From Doryteuthis pealeii (Eukaryota > Mollusca > Cephalopoda > Myopsida > Loliginidae): a stretch of DNA of 64,000 nt. Location of the stretch: positions 21,911,406 through 21,975,405 of the forward strand of contig CM042179.1 in assembly GCA_023376005.1 (NCBI GenBank), read 5' to 3'. Below the pieces are notes generated by a model, which had not been told where the DNA came from, searched no databases, and was given only the letters and a program-made list of their open reading frames with translations. Below, piece by piece: positions 1-12,764 of the stretch (its first letter is position 1; each line of letters begins with the position of its first letter). The position numbers and the translations under genes were made by a program.

Positions 1-118
1 TGCCATTTTTTTTTATATGATATCAGACATTGGATAATGCAAATCTATAATTTATCACTGAATATCATTTTCATTTAATCATTAACACACAAAAATTGCT
101 TTGCTGTAAAATCATAAA

Positions 119-517
119 GTAAAGTCGACAGGGTGGCCAAATGTCGGTATCAACCAGACAGCAAGGGAATCTATTCCCTTTTCACTAGCACTAGACCAAG
201 GAGATTGTTTTTTAGCATCTGAAGCATCTTGTCTGTTATAGCTTTCATTATTTCAATCTACTTTTGTTCAGTTTGCAATTGCCTCTCCTGGAATGTCTTT
301 TGTAGATCAATTTGCTGCTGTTCATTTTTCTGTTCAATTTCTAACTGCCTTTTCTGTAGCTCAATTTGCTGCTGTTGTTGGAATTTAATTATTTCTATCC
401 TCAGCTCCTCACTTTACCGCATAGATCCCTGTACTACTCATACGCTGAGTTGGCAAGGGCTGGTATTGAACCAGGAACCTTGTGATTACCTAGGCAAGTG
501 CTCTACCGACTGAGCTA
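119..517 (-). mobile_element. tRNA-derived SINE, family A, with internal insertion
   Basis: The 3-prime body (plus-strand gtaaagtcgacaggg, then ctagaccaaggagattg) and the tRNA-like head (minus-strand TAGCTCAGTCGGTAGAGC as A box; GGTTCAATACC as B box near 455) are both present. Between about 225 and 405 a CTG/ATTT-rich stretch not found in other copies is inserted. Family A recurs at least 13 times in this window. Confidence 0.85.
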
Positions 518-526
518 AGCGTACTC

Positions 527-1500
527 TAAACTTGTTTTCTTTTGTTTAGATGTTAGTGTTGAGTTTCCTTAAGTTTTCATCAAATTTCTTACAGTTCTGC
601 CATAACATTGACTTTTGTTTCTGTCTTCGTTTTTCATTAAAGAAAAAAATACCTATTTTCTATTTTCAGGGCATACGATCGAGTTTTCCATTTTGACACT
701 AATTGCATGCAGTAATGCTGATAGCTTTTTAATCTAGTGAGTCCTGGAATCCTCGGATTTGATTTGAATAAGACCCCAGGAAATCTGATGGGTCCCAACT
801 AAAGTTTCCTAATAAATTATAGCGTTTTTATTTATGAACTTAGGAAAAGGGACAGGAAAGTTTTATTTGTGAAACAACTAAAGCTGCCTAACCAATCCCA
901 TGTATCCCATCCCATGTAATTTGTTTCTAAGAAAATATTGAAATGTATTTACAGTGAGCTTGAAATGGTGGGAAAAAGAAAAACACAATCTTTTATATTG
1001 TTTCAATTTCTCCTTTTTAGTGTCAGGTTTCCTTTCAATTTGTTTAACATCTAATTAAATCTTCAAATGCTCTTTAAATTTCAGACTAATTTGTATATTT
1101 AGACATGTGTTGTTTTGAAAATGCAAATTAGAGAAGGTGAAGCTATCATTTTTCCTTTACCTGAAAAATATGTCATTAATTTAAATAGATTTTCAAAGAT
1201 AAGTCAGAATGTTTAGATATCAAACAAAAACTTCTTGTCTTATATCTGATTTCTTTATTGGTTATGAAATACAAAGTTATTCCATGATTTTTGACAAGGG
1301 AAAATACCAATGACTAAAACAACACCTCTGTCAAACTAGCAGTAATTCTAATAGTGAAGTTGTTTTTTGAATAATAACTGTTGCAAACACTTCTCAAACA
1401 CAATAGCCAAATTAAATGGAAATTAGAAAGAACAAAATGTACTAAGTTATACACAAATCAAAATTATCTTCTCATATTTCAAATGATTAAAATCCAAAAG
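527..1500. other. AT-rich intronic sequence, nothing recognised
   Basis: About 1 kb of AT-rich sequence left of exon 19. I see no exon of the neurobeachin frame, no inverted repeat and no named repeat here. Confidence 0.5.
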
Positions 1501-1507
1501 AATATCC

Positions 1508-1815
1508 TTGTAAGGGCAGTCTCCCTTGGTTTTGGGTAATCTGCTGTGTCAGGAGACACAAGAACCCAAGAAGAGAACCCTCTTTTTCCTATACCACTGA
1601 ACAAGTGCAGACGTGCTTGTCACCTCTCTCCAGCAGACACCTATGGTGCATGGCAGACGCCACAGCCTCTACTTACAGTAGGTGGTTTCTACCTATTTTG
1701 CCTTTATTACACTACTATGTATGTTTGGACACTTGTGATATTATATAGCCTGGGGAACTTCATTCCCCTATATATGTTATAATAAAAGTTATATAAATGT
1801 AACTAACGCGTTTGT
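1508..1815 (+). repeat. Possible solo LTR-like block
   Basis: This block is less AT-rich than its surroundings. It starts TGTAAGGGCAG, has a TATA-like run and AATAAA near 1780, and ends near a CGCGTTTG stretch. I see no second copy in the window and no clear target-site duplication, so this is only a suggestion. Confidence 0.25.
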
Positions 1816-2640
1816 TGTTTTCCTAACTGAAGTATTCCACATTGGGTACTTATCCTTTAAGTAACCTAATGCTTTATAAGAACCAGAGTTAACACTCTGT
1901 GAACCTCTTATATCCTCTACTAAGATATTTTGATATTCCCAAATTCTCTACTTGTGTTAATGTAATTTAAATTTAGAATGAATTGTATACTTATTACTCT
2001 CATGTGGAATAAAACCAGCATAACAATTATACCAATAACATAAAAGTGAAGTACAATAATAGCAAAATTCAATGTAACTCCTATTATATAAAAATATATT
2101 CTTCTATGAGAAAGATTATTTATATTAGTTTAAAAGCAAAATGAATTATCTATATATAACTATGTTGATAAAATATAAACTGACAAAAGTATATTTAAGT
2201 TCAAAATAAAGTAGGAGTATGTTTAGAATATTTTCATTTAACATTTTACTTGGAAAAAATGATGCAAAATTTAGCAAAGAAGTTTCCTTTTTAAAATGAA
2301 TACATTTTCATTTAAATAAACAACATTGTTACAAAATATCAACTTTTAAAAATAAATAAATGAATAAATAAATAAAACATTTATAGAGACAAAGCAAAGT
2401 AAAGAAATTACAATAATGAAAGCAAAAAAAAAAAAAAAAAAAACACAAAAATTAATAGTTTATACAATAGCAAACATAATAAAAAATATTTCAGACAAAT
2501 TTTATATTTTGGAGTAGAAGATATAAATATTGCTAAATCAGCACTATTTTAGAGAATATTAATCTAAAATAATAAAAAAACAAACATAAGATGATTTAAT
2601 GATAATTCAATAATACACTTGTGAAACTTGATTTTCTTTA

Positions 2641-2863
2641 GTATTATCTGCATTATTTGGACTATTGTCCCCATCTTCATTGTTATTTGTACAACGTTTC
2701 GGACGATATGCCCTCCGGCATTCTTCAGGTATTTCTTCTCGGACTCGGGAACCTTCTTTTTGGACAAGAAATACCTGAAGAAGGTCGGAGGGCATATCGG
2801 CTGAAACGTTGTACAAATAACAATGAAGATGGGGACAATAGTCCGAATAACGCAGTAATACTA
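2641..2863. mobile_element. Fold-back element, hairpin family 1
   Basis: The left arm (ttatttggactattgtccc, then acaacgtttcgg) is the reverse complement of the right arm (cgttgtacaaataac, then ggggacaatagtcc), about 105 bp each with a short spacer. Other copies: 37366-37556 and 57573-57774, with fragments near 6225-6325 and 45045-45170. The right arm carries a hammerhead-like core CTGAAGA followed by GAAACGTTGTA, but stem II pairing is poor. Confidence 0.85.
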
Positions 2864-4490
2864 ATCATCAAGCCTCATCTCAAACATTCAGAGAAATTGA
2901 TTTTCTTTGTTTATTCTTATACTTCTCTTTTTTATTTTAAATACTTGGATACCATTATTCCAAAATACTTATTTACATATACAAATAACATAAAATTGTA
3001 ATTCATTATACATTTTATAAATAAAGTATGGATCTATGAGACAGATGCATGCTAGATAGAATAAAAAGATCAAGCATATAGCAAACAACACTTTTTGTTG
3101 AAGTCCATGCATCTATAAAAATCTAAAAATAGATTATAGAAAAAAAAAATTAACAAAAATCTGAAGAAAAAGATTTTAATGCCCAGATTATTGCATCTAA
3201 AAATGAACAAAGTTTAAAGATTATAATAAAAACTTTTTTTTTTTTTTTTTAAGTTTGATTTTAAAGGATCTAATTTGAATTTGCCAATCAGAAATAATTT
3301 CACTATTGAATAAATGGTTTAGTACAAACAGTAATTTTTAAAAATTTTATCTATTTATTTTTTTTTTAATTCAAGAAAAATTTTTAAAATATCATCAATA
3401 AGTATCTCCTTTACAAAGTCAAAGACATAGTTCTTAGCTTTAAAGAGTTCACCTTTTCATTTTGATTGCCTGATTCTTACAATTTGTAATATCATCTACT
3501 AGCAGTACTTGTGGATATACCACAGTATGATAATCTAATTATTACATTTGATATGTTTACTTAAGAGCTAGTTAAATATGTAAAAAGTATAATAATCTTG
3601 ATTTAACATCAATGGCCAGGCACAGATAATACTCAGAACATATCCTTTTGGGATGAGACCACCTTACCTTACAATGATGAAAAATAGCTCAAAACAAGTT
3701 ATCTATGAACTTAACAAAAACTCAACACCACAGAGAATGGACATTCAACAACTTAATTCAGAGGGCTTATGGAGAAACTAGTATAAGAAAAAAAGAACCC
3801 CTCTTGCACATTTATGTATATAAATTTCCCCCCATTTGTTAATTCTATTGTTGTTTCTAACCATTTCTTCTACCCATACTATCTAGCAGGTAGCACAACA
3901 TTGCTGGTCAGCAAATTGCCAATCTTCCACTATTTCCTTCTCTCATCCTTGCATTACCATACACAAATATAACACTGATTAAAAGCACCATTCAGTCTAG
4001 TTCAGATGGTGGAGTAAGTGGTGTATTTAATTATGGTTCTAGTCATTAAAACCTGTTAATAATTCAGCTGTACTTTTCTCACTATTTTTCTAAAGTTATT
4101 GGTATTTGTAAGCATTTCATTGGTGTGCCAATGCATTACAACAATAGAAACATTTGAAGACTGAAAAAGAAATCTGATTCTAAAATGTGATTGTACTAAA
4201 TAACTATTATGAATAGGTTTATAAGCATGTTATATACCCTACCCATGAACATTAATGGGTATGTCCCAATCCTCATAACTGTGGGAGTATTATATATATA
4301 TTATTATAGTCTGATACCACTAGCAGTGGTTTACCTTTCTTGACATCACTGGCCAGTATTATATTTAGTTATCATTACAAAGATTCCATTTCATTTCCAA
4401 CCTCTGTTTGGTTATTCCTCATTTAGTAACCTTTGTTAGGTTACAACAATGCAAATAAAGCTACAAATAATAATTTTCCTTTGAGTTAAA
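2864..4490. other. AT-rich stretch without recognised features
   Basis: Contains poly-A/T runs and a slightly less AT-rich part at about 3600-4060. No coding frame, inverted repeat or known repeat was seen. Confidence 0.5.
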
Positions 4491-4495
4491 AGTAA

Positions 4496-4735
4496 GTAAA
4501 GTCAATGGGGCGGCCTAAAGTCGGTATCAGCCAGTCAGCGAGGGAGTCTATCCCCTTTTCAATAGCGCTAGACCAAGGAGATTGTTTTTAGCATCTGTGG
4601 TGGGGCACCACACCTACCATCAGCTCCTTACTTTACCGCACAGATCCCTGTGCTACTCATACGCTGAGTTGGCGGGGACTGGAATCGAACTAGGAACCTT
4701 GTGGTTTCTAGCCGAACGCTCTACCGACTGAGCTA
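4496..4735 (-). mobile_element. SINE family A, full length
   Basis: Complete copy: body end at the left (gtaaagtcaatggggcgg), tRNA-like head at the right (ctctaccgactgagcta on plus). B box reads GGTTCCTAGTTCGATTCC on minus. It is one of the best preserved copies, together with 5857 and 27643. Confidence 0.9.
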
Positions 4736-5109
4736 ACAAAAGGACTATTAGAGTTTAATCCATATTGGCAGAAGATTTATGATGTTTCATACTTTGTTTT
4801 TCATATTCTAAATCTGATCCTTTAAAAATCAATATTTCAGAATTGTTGAATAAATAGAAAATGATATTTTTTTATTAAACTTTTACACTTAAGATGCATT
4901 AATCTTGACATTGACTAACATATTTAAACAAAATATTCTGAAACTAAAAGATTACATTTTATAGCAAAAAAAAAAAAAAATGAATACAAAGAGATAAAAA
5001 TGATCCATGTAGCATTTTTATTTTTGTTAATAATCAAGAATGGATGAACTGTGATATTTTAATGCTTAGTTTACATCATGATATTTACCATGTACTCCAT
5101 GTGTACAGG

Positions 5110-5345
5110 TTAGGCACAAGGCCCTATTAATATGGGACCACCCATAAGCTGAGACTTATGGGTGGCGGGTGCAAAAAATGCATTGATCCAGTCGGCATTC
5201 CCCCTCAGGCACTGGGCAATAAACCCAGCCCTGTCCCTTTAAATCGAGGGGGCAGGTGCTGCCTGGGGGTATGGCACCCTGGGATCAATGATATTAGCTT
5301 GAAAGATCCAGGGCCGAAGCCACTGGATCCCCGCATCATAGTTTT
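5110..5345. repeat. G+C-rich dispersed repeat, family D
   Basis: A G+C-rich block with stretches ccacccataagctgagactt, ggcattccccctcag and gggatcaatgatatta. A second copy lies at 57190-57412, so it is dispersed. Chance open frames run through it; none looks coding. Confidence 0.7.
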
Positions 5346-5550
5346 ACAAAAGAAAATAAGGAAATAAACTTGTATAAAACAAAAGTATCAAAATGTACAT
5401 GAAAATATTTAATTAAGTAAAAACAGTCATAAACTGAATGCCCCCAAAATTGAGATGGTAGTACGCTGGATTTTTTTTTTTTTTTGCCTTCTCTTATTTG
5501 TAGGAATGGATTCAACTGGATGATATCACATAGCATAATAAGTAAAGAGG

Positions 5551-5816
5551 TATGTATTTACCCAACCCCTCTGTTATGAGTAGGATGTGACACAAGGTCA
5601 ATTTTTAAGGTGAGTTTAACAGGTTCCTTCTCCTAGACTGATTGCCATACACATATCAAGGTTAAAGAGGTTGGTCTGCCCAATTATTTACCCATAGCTA
5701 GAGGGAGAATAGTTGAATTCATATCTTTCCTAAAGGTATTACCACTAGGTGAAACGTCATTCCAGATTTGAACTCAGATAGCTATGTTCATTTTCAATGA
5801 CAAACCACAAACACCT
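5551..5816 (-). mobile_element. tRNA-derived SINE, family B
   Basis: Family B has a body with tagactggttgcc, tttacccatagct and gggagaatagttg, and a tRNA-like head (minus strand: GGTGTAATGGTTA as A box, GAGTTCAAATC as B box). In this copy the A box is decayed. Confidence 0.75.
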
Positions 5817-5824
5817 CTATAAAA

Positions 5825-5856
<32 letters not shown>

Positions 5857-5859
<3 letters not shown>

Positions 5860-6098
5860 AAAGTCGTCGGGGCGACCTCAAGTCGGTATCAGCCAGTCAG
5901 CGAGGGAGTCTATCCCCTTTTCAATAGCGCTAGACCAAGGAGATTGTTTTTGATGTCTGAGGTGGAGCACCACACCTACCATCAGCTCCTTACTTTACCG
6001 CACCGATCCCTGTGCTACTCATACACTGAGTTGTCGAGGACCGATATCGAACTAGGAACCTTGTGGTTTCTAGCCGAACACTCTACCGACTGAGCTAA
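5857..6098 (-). mobile_element. SINE family A, full length
   Basis: Complete copy directly after a (TA)n tract at 5829-5856; head at the right end (ctctaccgactgagcta). It differs from the 4496 copy by few bases. Confidence 0.9.
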
Positions 6099-6599
6099 TT
6101 GTATAAATTATGCATATTGGTAGATTTCCCACCAATAGGCAGGAAATTGTTAATTTTCTAAAAAAGTTAAAATGATTATTATTTCTCTGAATTTTTGAGA
6201 TTAGAGTTGATAATTTGTATTATTCGAACTATTCAGGCTATAATATCTGAAGAAGGCCAAAATTGGCTGAAATGTTGTGTAGATAACAATAAAGATGATG
6301 GCAATAATCCAAATTAAAATGATTATATTTTTTTTTTAAAGTTAAATTTTGATCAATAAATAGCATTTTTCTCTTCATTATATTTTTTTCAGATATTCCA
6401 AATAAATTTTCTAATCTGTTCATCTGATATGATGCTGAAAATTCATTAATTCTTTTTCAGACTTTAATATGTTGTTGCTTTCTCTTTATTATATAGTTTT
6501 TCTTATTCTTAAAAAATAAATAATAAGCAAGACTTATTTTCTTCATGTTTTGAATAAGTCTCAACAAATAGACACATTTTCTTATTGTGGTGAGAGAAA

Positions 6600-7045
6600 C
6601 CATGCACGTAGTGGTTCAAAGCGTGCATGGCTGTGTTTGGCATGTAGAATGAGATCAGGAGTGAGTGGGGAGATTGAACTCACATCATCGTGATCATGAG
6701 TCGTGGCCTGACACATGTGAATCACTAGACTGTGCAGAGTAACGCGGATGTGAAGTCTCGTCGTGAGGATTGATGCGTGCTGATGAATGCCGAACCTGCT
6801 GCACGGGCAATTCAGAGTAAGGAGCCCGGATGAACACAGTAATTGTGTATTTAAGGACCTGCCCTCCCAGACTGGGGAGAAAGCCTACAGTAGCATTTTG
6901 TATGTCGCGACGAGTGGAAGAGAAAATATATTTGGATAGTGTTGGTGAAAAGAGTGTAGCACTGTTGTTCCAGACTGAAGACTTGGTCAGTTGAGAGAGG
7001 AAACGCGTCGAACTTGACTGTGTCCCCCCAGATTTTACTTTCATT
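6600..7045 (-). repeat. G+C-richer repeat with a tRNA-like segment
   Basis: On the minus strand AGTCTAGTGATTCACATG resembles a tRNA A box and GAGTTCAATCTCC a B box about 40 bp later (6735 to 6660), suggesting a third tRNA-derived SINE type. The remainder to 7045 is unlike the surrounding AT-rich DNA and holds a 116-codon chance frame. No second copy in the window. Confidence 0.4.
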
Positions 7046-7628
7046 CTTATTAGACTTATTTAATATTTTTCGCAATTACTGTAACTTTCTTTTTTTAACT
7101 ACCTCATACGTACTGAGTATAGCCAAAAGGAAAAGTATCTTTTTAAATAGAAGGAATTAAGAATATAAATTGTGACCAATTCCAATAAAAAAAATAAAAA
7201 AATAAAATTTCTTTTATATGTTCCACTTTAGTTTATTTGTACATAATGAACATTTTCATTTAAAATTTCCCAGATGGTTTATTAGTCGTTGAATTAAGTT
7301 TTGACCTTGAAGTAAATAAAATACTATTTTATTTGATGCAGAATTTTATGTATAATGACATCCTAAGAGCTTTACATGTGGATCCGTGGGAAAAAAATTT
7401 TTGCAGCCATATTCTAGAGGGGGAAGTAATTTTTAACAGTTGACCTATGATAATTGAAACCGCTCTAAAAAAATTCAAATTTGTGAATCAAATATATATA
7501 GTAGAGTGTTTTATTTACTACAAGGTTGGACCAAAATTCACCTAATTTGACTAGACTATATTATTTAATTTGTAAGTCTAGAATTTTCTGGCTCGTATTT
7601 ATTATTAATGACAGCATATATATATATA

Positions 7629-7912
7629 TTTATCAACCCTCCTGCATGAGAAGGATAAGGATGTGACACAAGGTCAATTTACTAAGCAGAGTTTAACAGG
7701 TTTGAATTCAGAGTTTTTCTTTCTCCTAGACAGGTTGCCTAACCAAGGTTAAAGAGCCCAGTCTGCCCTACTATTTACCTATTGCTGGAGGTAGAATAGT
7801 TGGATTCATACCTTTCCTAAGGGTATTAGTGCTATGTGAAATGCAAACAGTCTCATCCAGGATTTGAACACAGATCGACAAGTCCATTTCTCACGACTAA
7901 CCATTATACCAG
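7629..7912 (-). mobile_element. SINE family B, full length
   Basis: Starts at tttatcaaccctcctgc after a short TA run and ends at the head (actaaccattatacc). All body blocks of family B are present. Confidence 0.8.
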
Positions 7913-8219
7913 AATATATAACAACCAATATCTACTGTTGCCTAGGGGAAAACAATGCAATAATATTCTCATTCATTACTCTTTTTGCATTCAGAAATGG
8001 TTGGATATAAGTGAGGATTTTGGAATATATTTTTCAAAAGATAAAACACTATTGTCATTAAAACAAGAATGTTACAGAGGATCATTTTTATTCCTTTTAA
8101 TTGCAATAGAAAAAAAAATAACAAAAAAACAAAGAGACAAAAGAAAAAAGAAAAAAACAAATATGGCACTGCTACATAAAAAAAAACTGAGATGCTTAAA
8201 ATTCATATATTCTTTAAAC

Positions 8220-8678
8220 CTTTTTTGCGAGAGATGTTAGCGTCATTGTCAGAAGTGGATGAAGAAGATAAAATCATGGTAGTGGTCAAGAGAGATGATT
8301 TCACTGTAGTTGCTGCAGTTGTTCCTGTTGTTGTCACTGTTGAAGAATTTTTGTCATTAACACTAGTAATGACATTATCAGGAATTCTTTTCTTACTTCC
8401 TTGAATCTGAGAGCTACTGCTAGCCATATGGGAAAGGATACTGCCTTCATCTTCAAAAACAGGAATGTATGAACTTTTATTTTTTATATCATTCATTTTG
8501 AGTCGTCCAACAGGTGTGTCCTTGCCACTGGAATTTATTAATGAAGCCAAGCGATCAGGTGTGACATTATTAGAAGCTGGGCTTGAGCTACGACTCCCCA
8601 GGGAGGTAAGTTCTGTAGGCTTGTACATATTTAGGAATGTTGGAACTGCTGGACGATTTTTTTCCCAGGGTCTTCCAG
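8220..8678 (-). CDS. NBEA: Neurobeachin window exon 19 (Ser/Thr-rich), two possible donors
   Basis: The open frame runs from acceptor tggcttcaacag. The two leading bases CT complete the G left by exon 18 ([12 protein letters not shown]), the main reason for assigning it here. It encodes [34 protein letters not shown] and [17 protein letters not shown], then a Ser/Thr-rich tail. A strong donor, GGAA followed by gtaaga, ends it at 8397; a weak one, AAAG followed by gtttaa, ends it at 8220. The segment between is 177 nt (59 codons), so both leave the same phase. The frame stops at 8203-8205 if neither is used. I do not recognise the sequence itself. Confidence 0.65.
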
Positions 8679-10038
8679 CTGTTGAAGCCAGCAAATACAA
8701 AATTCTTCAGGTATTCAGAATTTTTTTTTTTTTTCAATTTTTTTTTCTTTAATACTAATATTTCATATTCAAAAATTGTTGAAAAATACCAATAAGAAAA
8801 ATGAATTATACAAAGCTTTTCAATATCAAGTTAAAACATAACACACTATACATCTTCAATTTTTGTTAAATGAATAATACACAAGGGAAAAAAATCCCCA
8901 TTTAAAAAACAAAGTTTTGTTTGTAAAGTACTTATATATGTTGTAATGAAGGAAATGTATTTGCATAATCATCTATTAATAATCAAGATTCGCTTCCGGT
9001 TTTTGTCTGTAATAAAAACTATGTCACTGCTTATGTCACACTACCTAAAATCGTCATAACAGAATAAATACACTCAAAATTTGAGCATGCAATGTTAGAC
9101 AGTCCTCATTGGTTTTTTAAACAAGATTTAATAAATACATACCTGGTATTATCTATGTATATATAGTTTGTTTTATTTTAATATATATTTAAAGTTATCA
9201 GAACTAAGTTTCCATTTCAAATTTTTTATTTTTTACTCCTTTAATAAAATTTATTTCATTTTTTACTCTAATACTTTACTTTAATAAATTTGATGATTTT
9301 ACTTCACTTATGATACAAACTCTCTGATATTAAATTTTCAACTCCCATCCCCTCAGGCAATATTTATTTTACGTCGCCTAGAGGGTATTTTTTTTATTTT
9401 GCTAGTTCTATTAACAAAGCTCTCCTCAAAAAAAAAAAAAAAAAAAAATAACGCCAACAATAAACACAATATAGATTAGGCATATACCCTTAAAGCTAAT
9501 TGAGAAGTCTCTATATTTACTTATATCATTCCCAATCTTTATATACTATAACCTGTTTAGGTCATCAGGGTGCCATGATAAGGAATTCCCTTTCATAACA
9601 TTTCTCTGGGCAATTAGAGAGTTACTTGGCGGTTGCTCATCTTCTCTCCAAGTAAGTAACATAAGACAGGTTGTACTGGGTTATGTGGTACCAGAAGCAA
9701 AGAATGATTCCTACACTGACTTATAGAGCTGATTTGAATTTAAAGTTTTCCTTCTTCTACACTGGTTGCCTTACTATTTTACCCATAGCTGGGGTGAGAA
9801 GAGATAGATTCATGCCTGATGGATGTTTGAGAATGAATTGAGTTTGGAAAACATCCATCACCTTTTTAACAAGAATCTTTTTTCCTTTACTAGTTTCATA
9901 TTGTCCTGAAGAAGGTTTCTATATAAACCGAAATGTTCAAATGTCAACATTACAACCAATAATAAACTTCCATCCAATGTAACATCCTGTGTTTGTCTAC
10001 ATTTCTCTACATACTGTCAGATTGATTTCCTTATTTTA

Positions 10039-10088
<50 letters not shown>

Positions 10089-10315
10089 TAAAGAAATAAC
10101 AAAAGACTTATAGATTTAGCATTATAGTCTATTTCAGGGAGCTTAGACAATAGAAATAGACTATAATGCTAAATCTCTAAGTCTTTTGTTATTTCTTTAC
10201 TTATATATTTGCTCTGTGACTCTAACATTAAGAGCACACATTGAGCTCTCAAACTGTGACAGGTTTTTTAAATAAAACTTGTGTCGTAAGGAAGATTTCT
10301 TCTCTGGACTTTTGG

Positions 10316-10365
<50 letters not shown>

Positions 10366-12409
10366 AATGTTTTAATTTTGAATTCAAATTATTTTCAACT
10401 CCTCTCTCGATGATGAGTCCAGAGTAAAAACAAGCTCTGAAGATGATTTTTATAAATCGAAGTATTGTTCAATATTAGCTATGAAATGATATAAAATATT
10501 TTCATTTTAACAGCATTGTGTGTTTTCATATCCTTTTCTTCCTTCCTTTCTATGATAATAGATATATATATATATATATATATTAATAAAAAATAATTAG
10601 AAATCAATAATACTAAGCATATAAAAAATCAATTAATATCAATAAAATTAATTCAATGTAAATAAATACAAATGTTATTAGTATGTAGATATGTCAACAG
10701 TCTTAATGATGTAAAACAATTTTATAATAATCGAGGTTTAAATAAGAAAAAAAAATCAGGAGAATGTGATGTAAATAACAAAAGGAATTGTGATTTGTAT
10801 AGTAATATAGTTTCGGTTACAGACAGAAAAACACACAATCTCTATTATAATAAGATGGTATAGTAATAACTTCTATTAAATGCAGATATAGATGAATTTT
10901 CAAAGCACAAAAATATTGGTTTCTGGAACAAGTCCATTAGAGAAAAAAGTTGATGCAATATGTAATTATCCAGTATTTTCTTCAATGAAGAAATTAAAAC
11001 AATTTTAAATTAGAAGAGACTTTTGGTATTTAAAAAAAAAAAAATCTTATTTCAACTATATTTCTAACATGTAACTTAACTGATTGATTAATATAAATAT
11101 TCCTATTGCAATGAAAAGTTTAGATATAAATACTTCTGGAGGAGTCAGCAGTACTTTTCAACAAAGAGAAATGGATTTTGGCAACCTATCACATTTTTTC
11201 TTCAAAATGTTTCATGGCCACAAAATTAAATAAAGTAAAAGTGGTAGAAAATTATTGTCATTATACTTAATCTTCCACTTGTGACATTTACATGAAGGTA
11301 AGCAGTGTTGAATTTAAACTGATCATAAGTCACTTACTAAAGATTTAATTCATATTCAACTACCATAAATACCTAATAACTCAGTACAAATACATTTGTA
11401 CCAACATATTTCAATTGTGTATCATTTGGTTTTGTTTGTTTTGTTTTATGGCATATCAACCTCGGTGGGTCATTTAATGCCGACAAAGTTGTGAAATAAA
11501 TTCATTCTTAATGTATAATACAATTTTGTTTATAAACTCATGTTTTTTTATTTAACCATAGATGGGACCCTAACAGGTACTACCACTCCGGGTCAGAGTG
11601 GACCAGGGAGCAATGGTGATGAAGGAGTGCTCCACATTCCCCAAACTCCAGAACTGGAACCTCACCATCAGAGAGAGTTTAACGTCATTCCCAGGACATG
11701 TAGACCCTCGGCCACTCATATGATAAGAAGGATTGGGGGGGGGTTGCCATAAGAGAAATAAGGTTGGGGCAATCATATAGGTGCTAGGGCTTGATGTGAC
11801 CAGCCGATTGATCTGAGAGTGCCTCTCCGAGCGCCTGTCTAGCCCAAGATAGGGCCAATTGCAAGTCATGAACTGCTCAGCCACCTGGGCTCTATCCTTA
11901 AGCATCACAGGTCGCCACCCATGGCCACCTGTGGCCCCATTGGAGGAGTCTTAGCCCTCTGCAGAGGTGCAGTCGGTGCATTCTAACGCCCCAGCCGACA
12001 GGGCGATGTGTATCATTGTCTATGAATTGTTTGATATCAAAGCAATACATTAATGTAGAAATTTATATTTTTTTCCTCACACACACACACCTATATATCT
12101 GCAAGAAGGACATGAAGACATGCCACCTCAACACCAACACATGGGAGGTTGGTGTAGAAAACAGAGTGGCCTGGTGCCTCCTTGTCAAACAAGGGACGAA
12201 AAGGAGTTAAAAAGTGAGGAAAGAAGCCGTCACAGAAAAGAGAGCCAAAAGAAAGGAGAGACAAAAACCCCAACAATCATCACAGTTTGTTTGCAGTCAC
12301 TGCACCAGAGACTGCCATTCAAAGATTGGCCTGTTCAGGCACTTGCGCAGATGCACTTAAAATAAAAATTGGACACTATGCCATCGTCTTTAGCAGACGG
12401 AAGGATGCT

Positions 12410-12454
<45 letters not shown>

Positions 12455-12727
12455 CATAAAATGAACAAAATGTGATAAGACAAACAGGAATATTTCATCC
12501 ATGCTATTTATTTTTTAATTGTTCTCAACTAGTTTCGACCTTAGGAGAAAATTTCTTGTGAAAGAAATAGTTTTTAGAAAGTTTTAAATAAGTTTTCTAA
12601 GTGTTTGGCAAGCCACAAAAGTTCAGGAAAAAAAATGTACTAGAAGTAAAAGCGAGTCCATCTGTTGAGTGAAAACAATCTTCTGGTTAAATTAGCTTGA
12701 ATTGTTTTATATATATGAATTATATAG

Positions 12728-12764
<37 letters not shown>

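Noticed and set aside
447..517. Genuine tRNA genes (here and at every SINE head)
   Set aside because: A and B boxes are present but acceptor stems do not pair and each is joined to a SINE body; no bona fide tRNA gene was seen.
6694..7044. 116-codon minus frame
   Set aside because: No family match; it lies in a repeat-like block with a tRNA-like segment.
10436..10470. CTGAAGA with GATTT/AAATC stem II
   Set aside because: The GAAA is changed to GAAG and neither stem I nor a palindromic stem III follows, so I do not call it a ribozyme.
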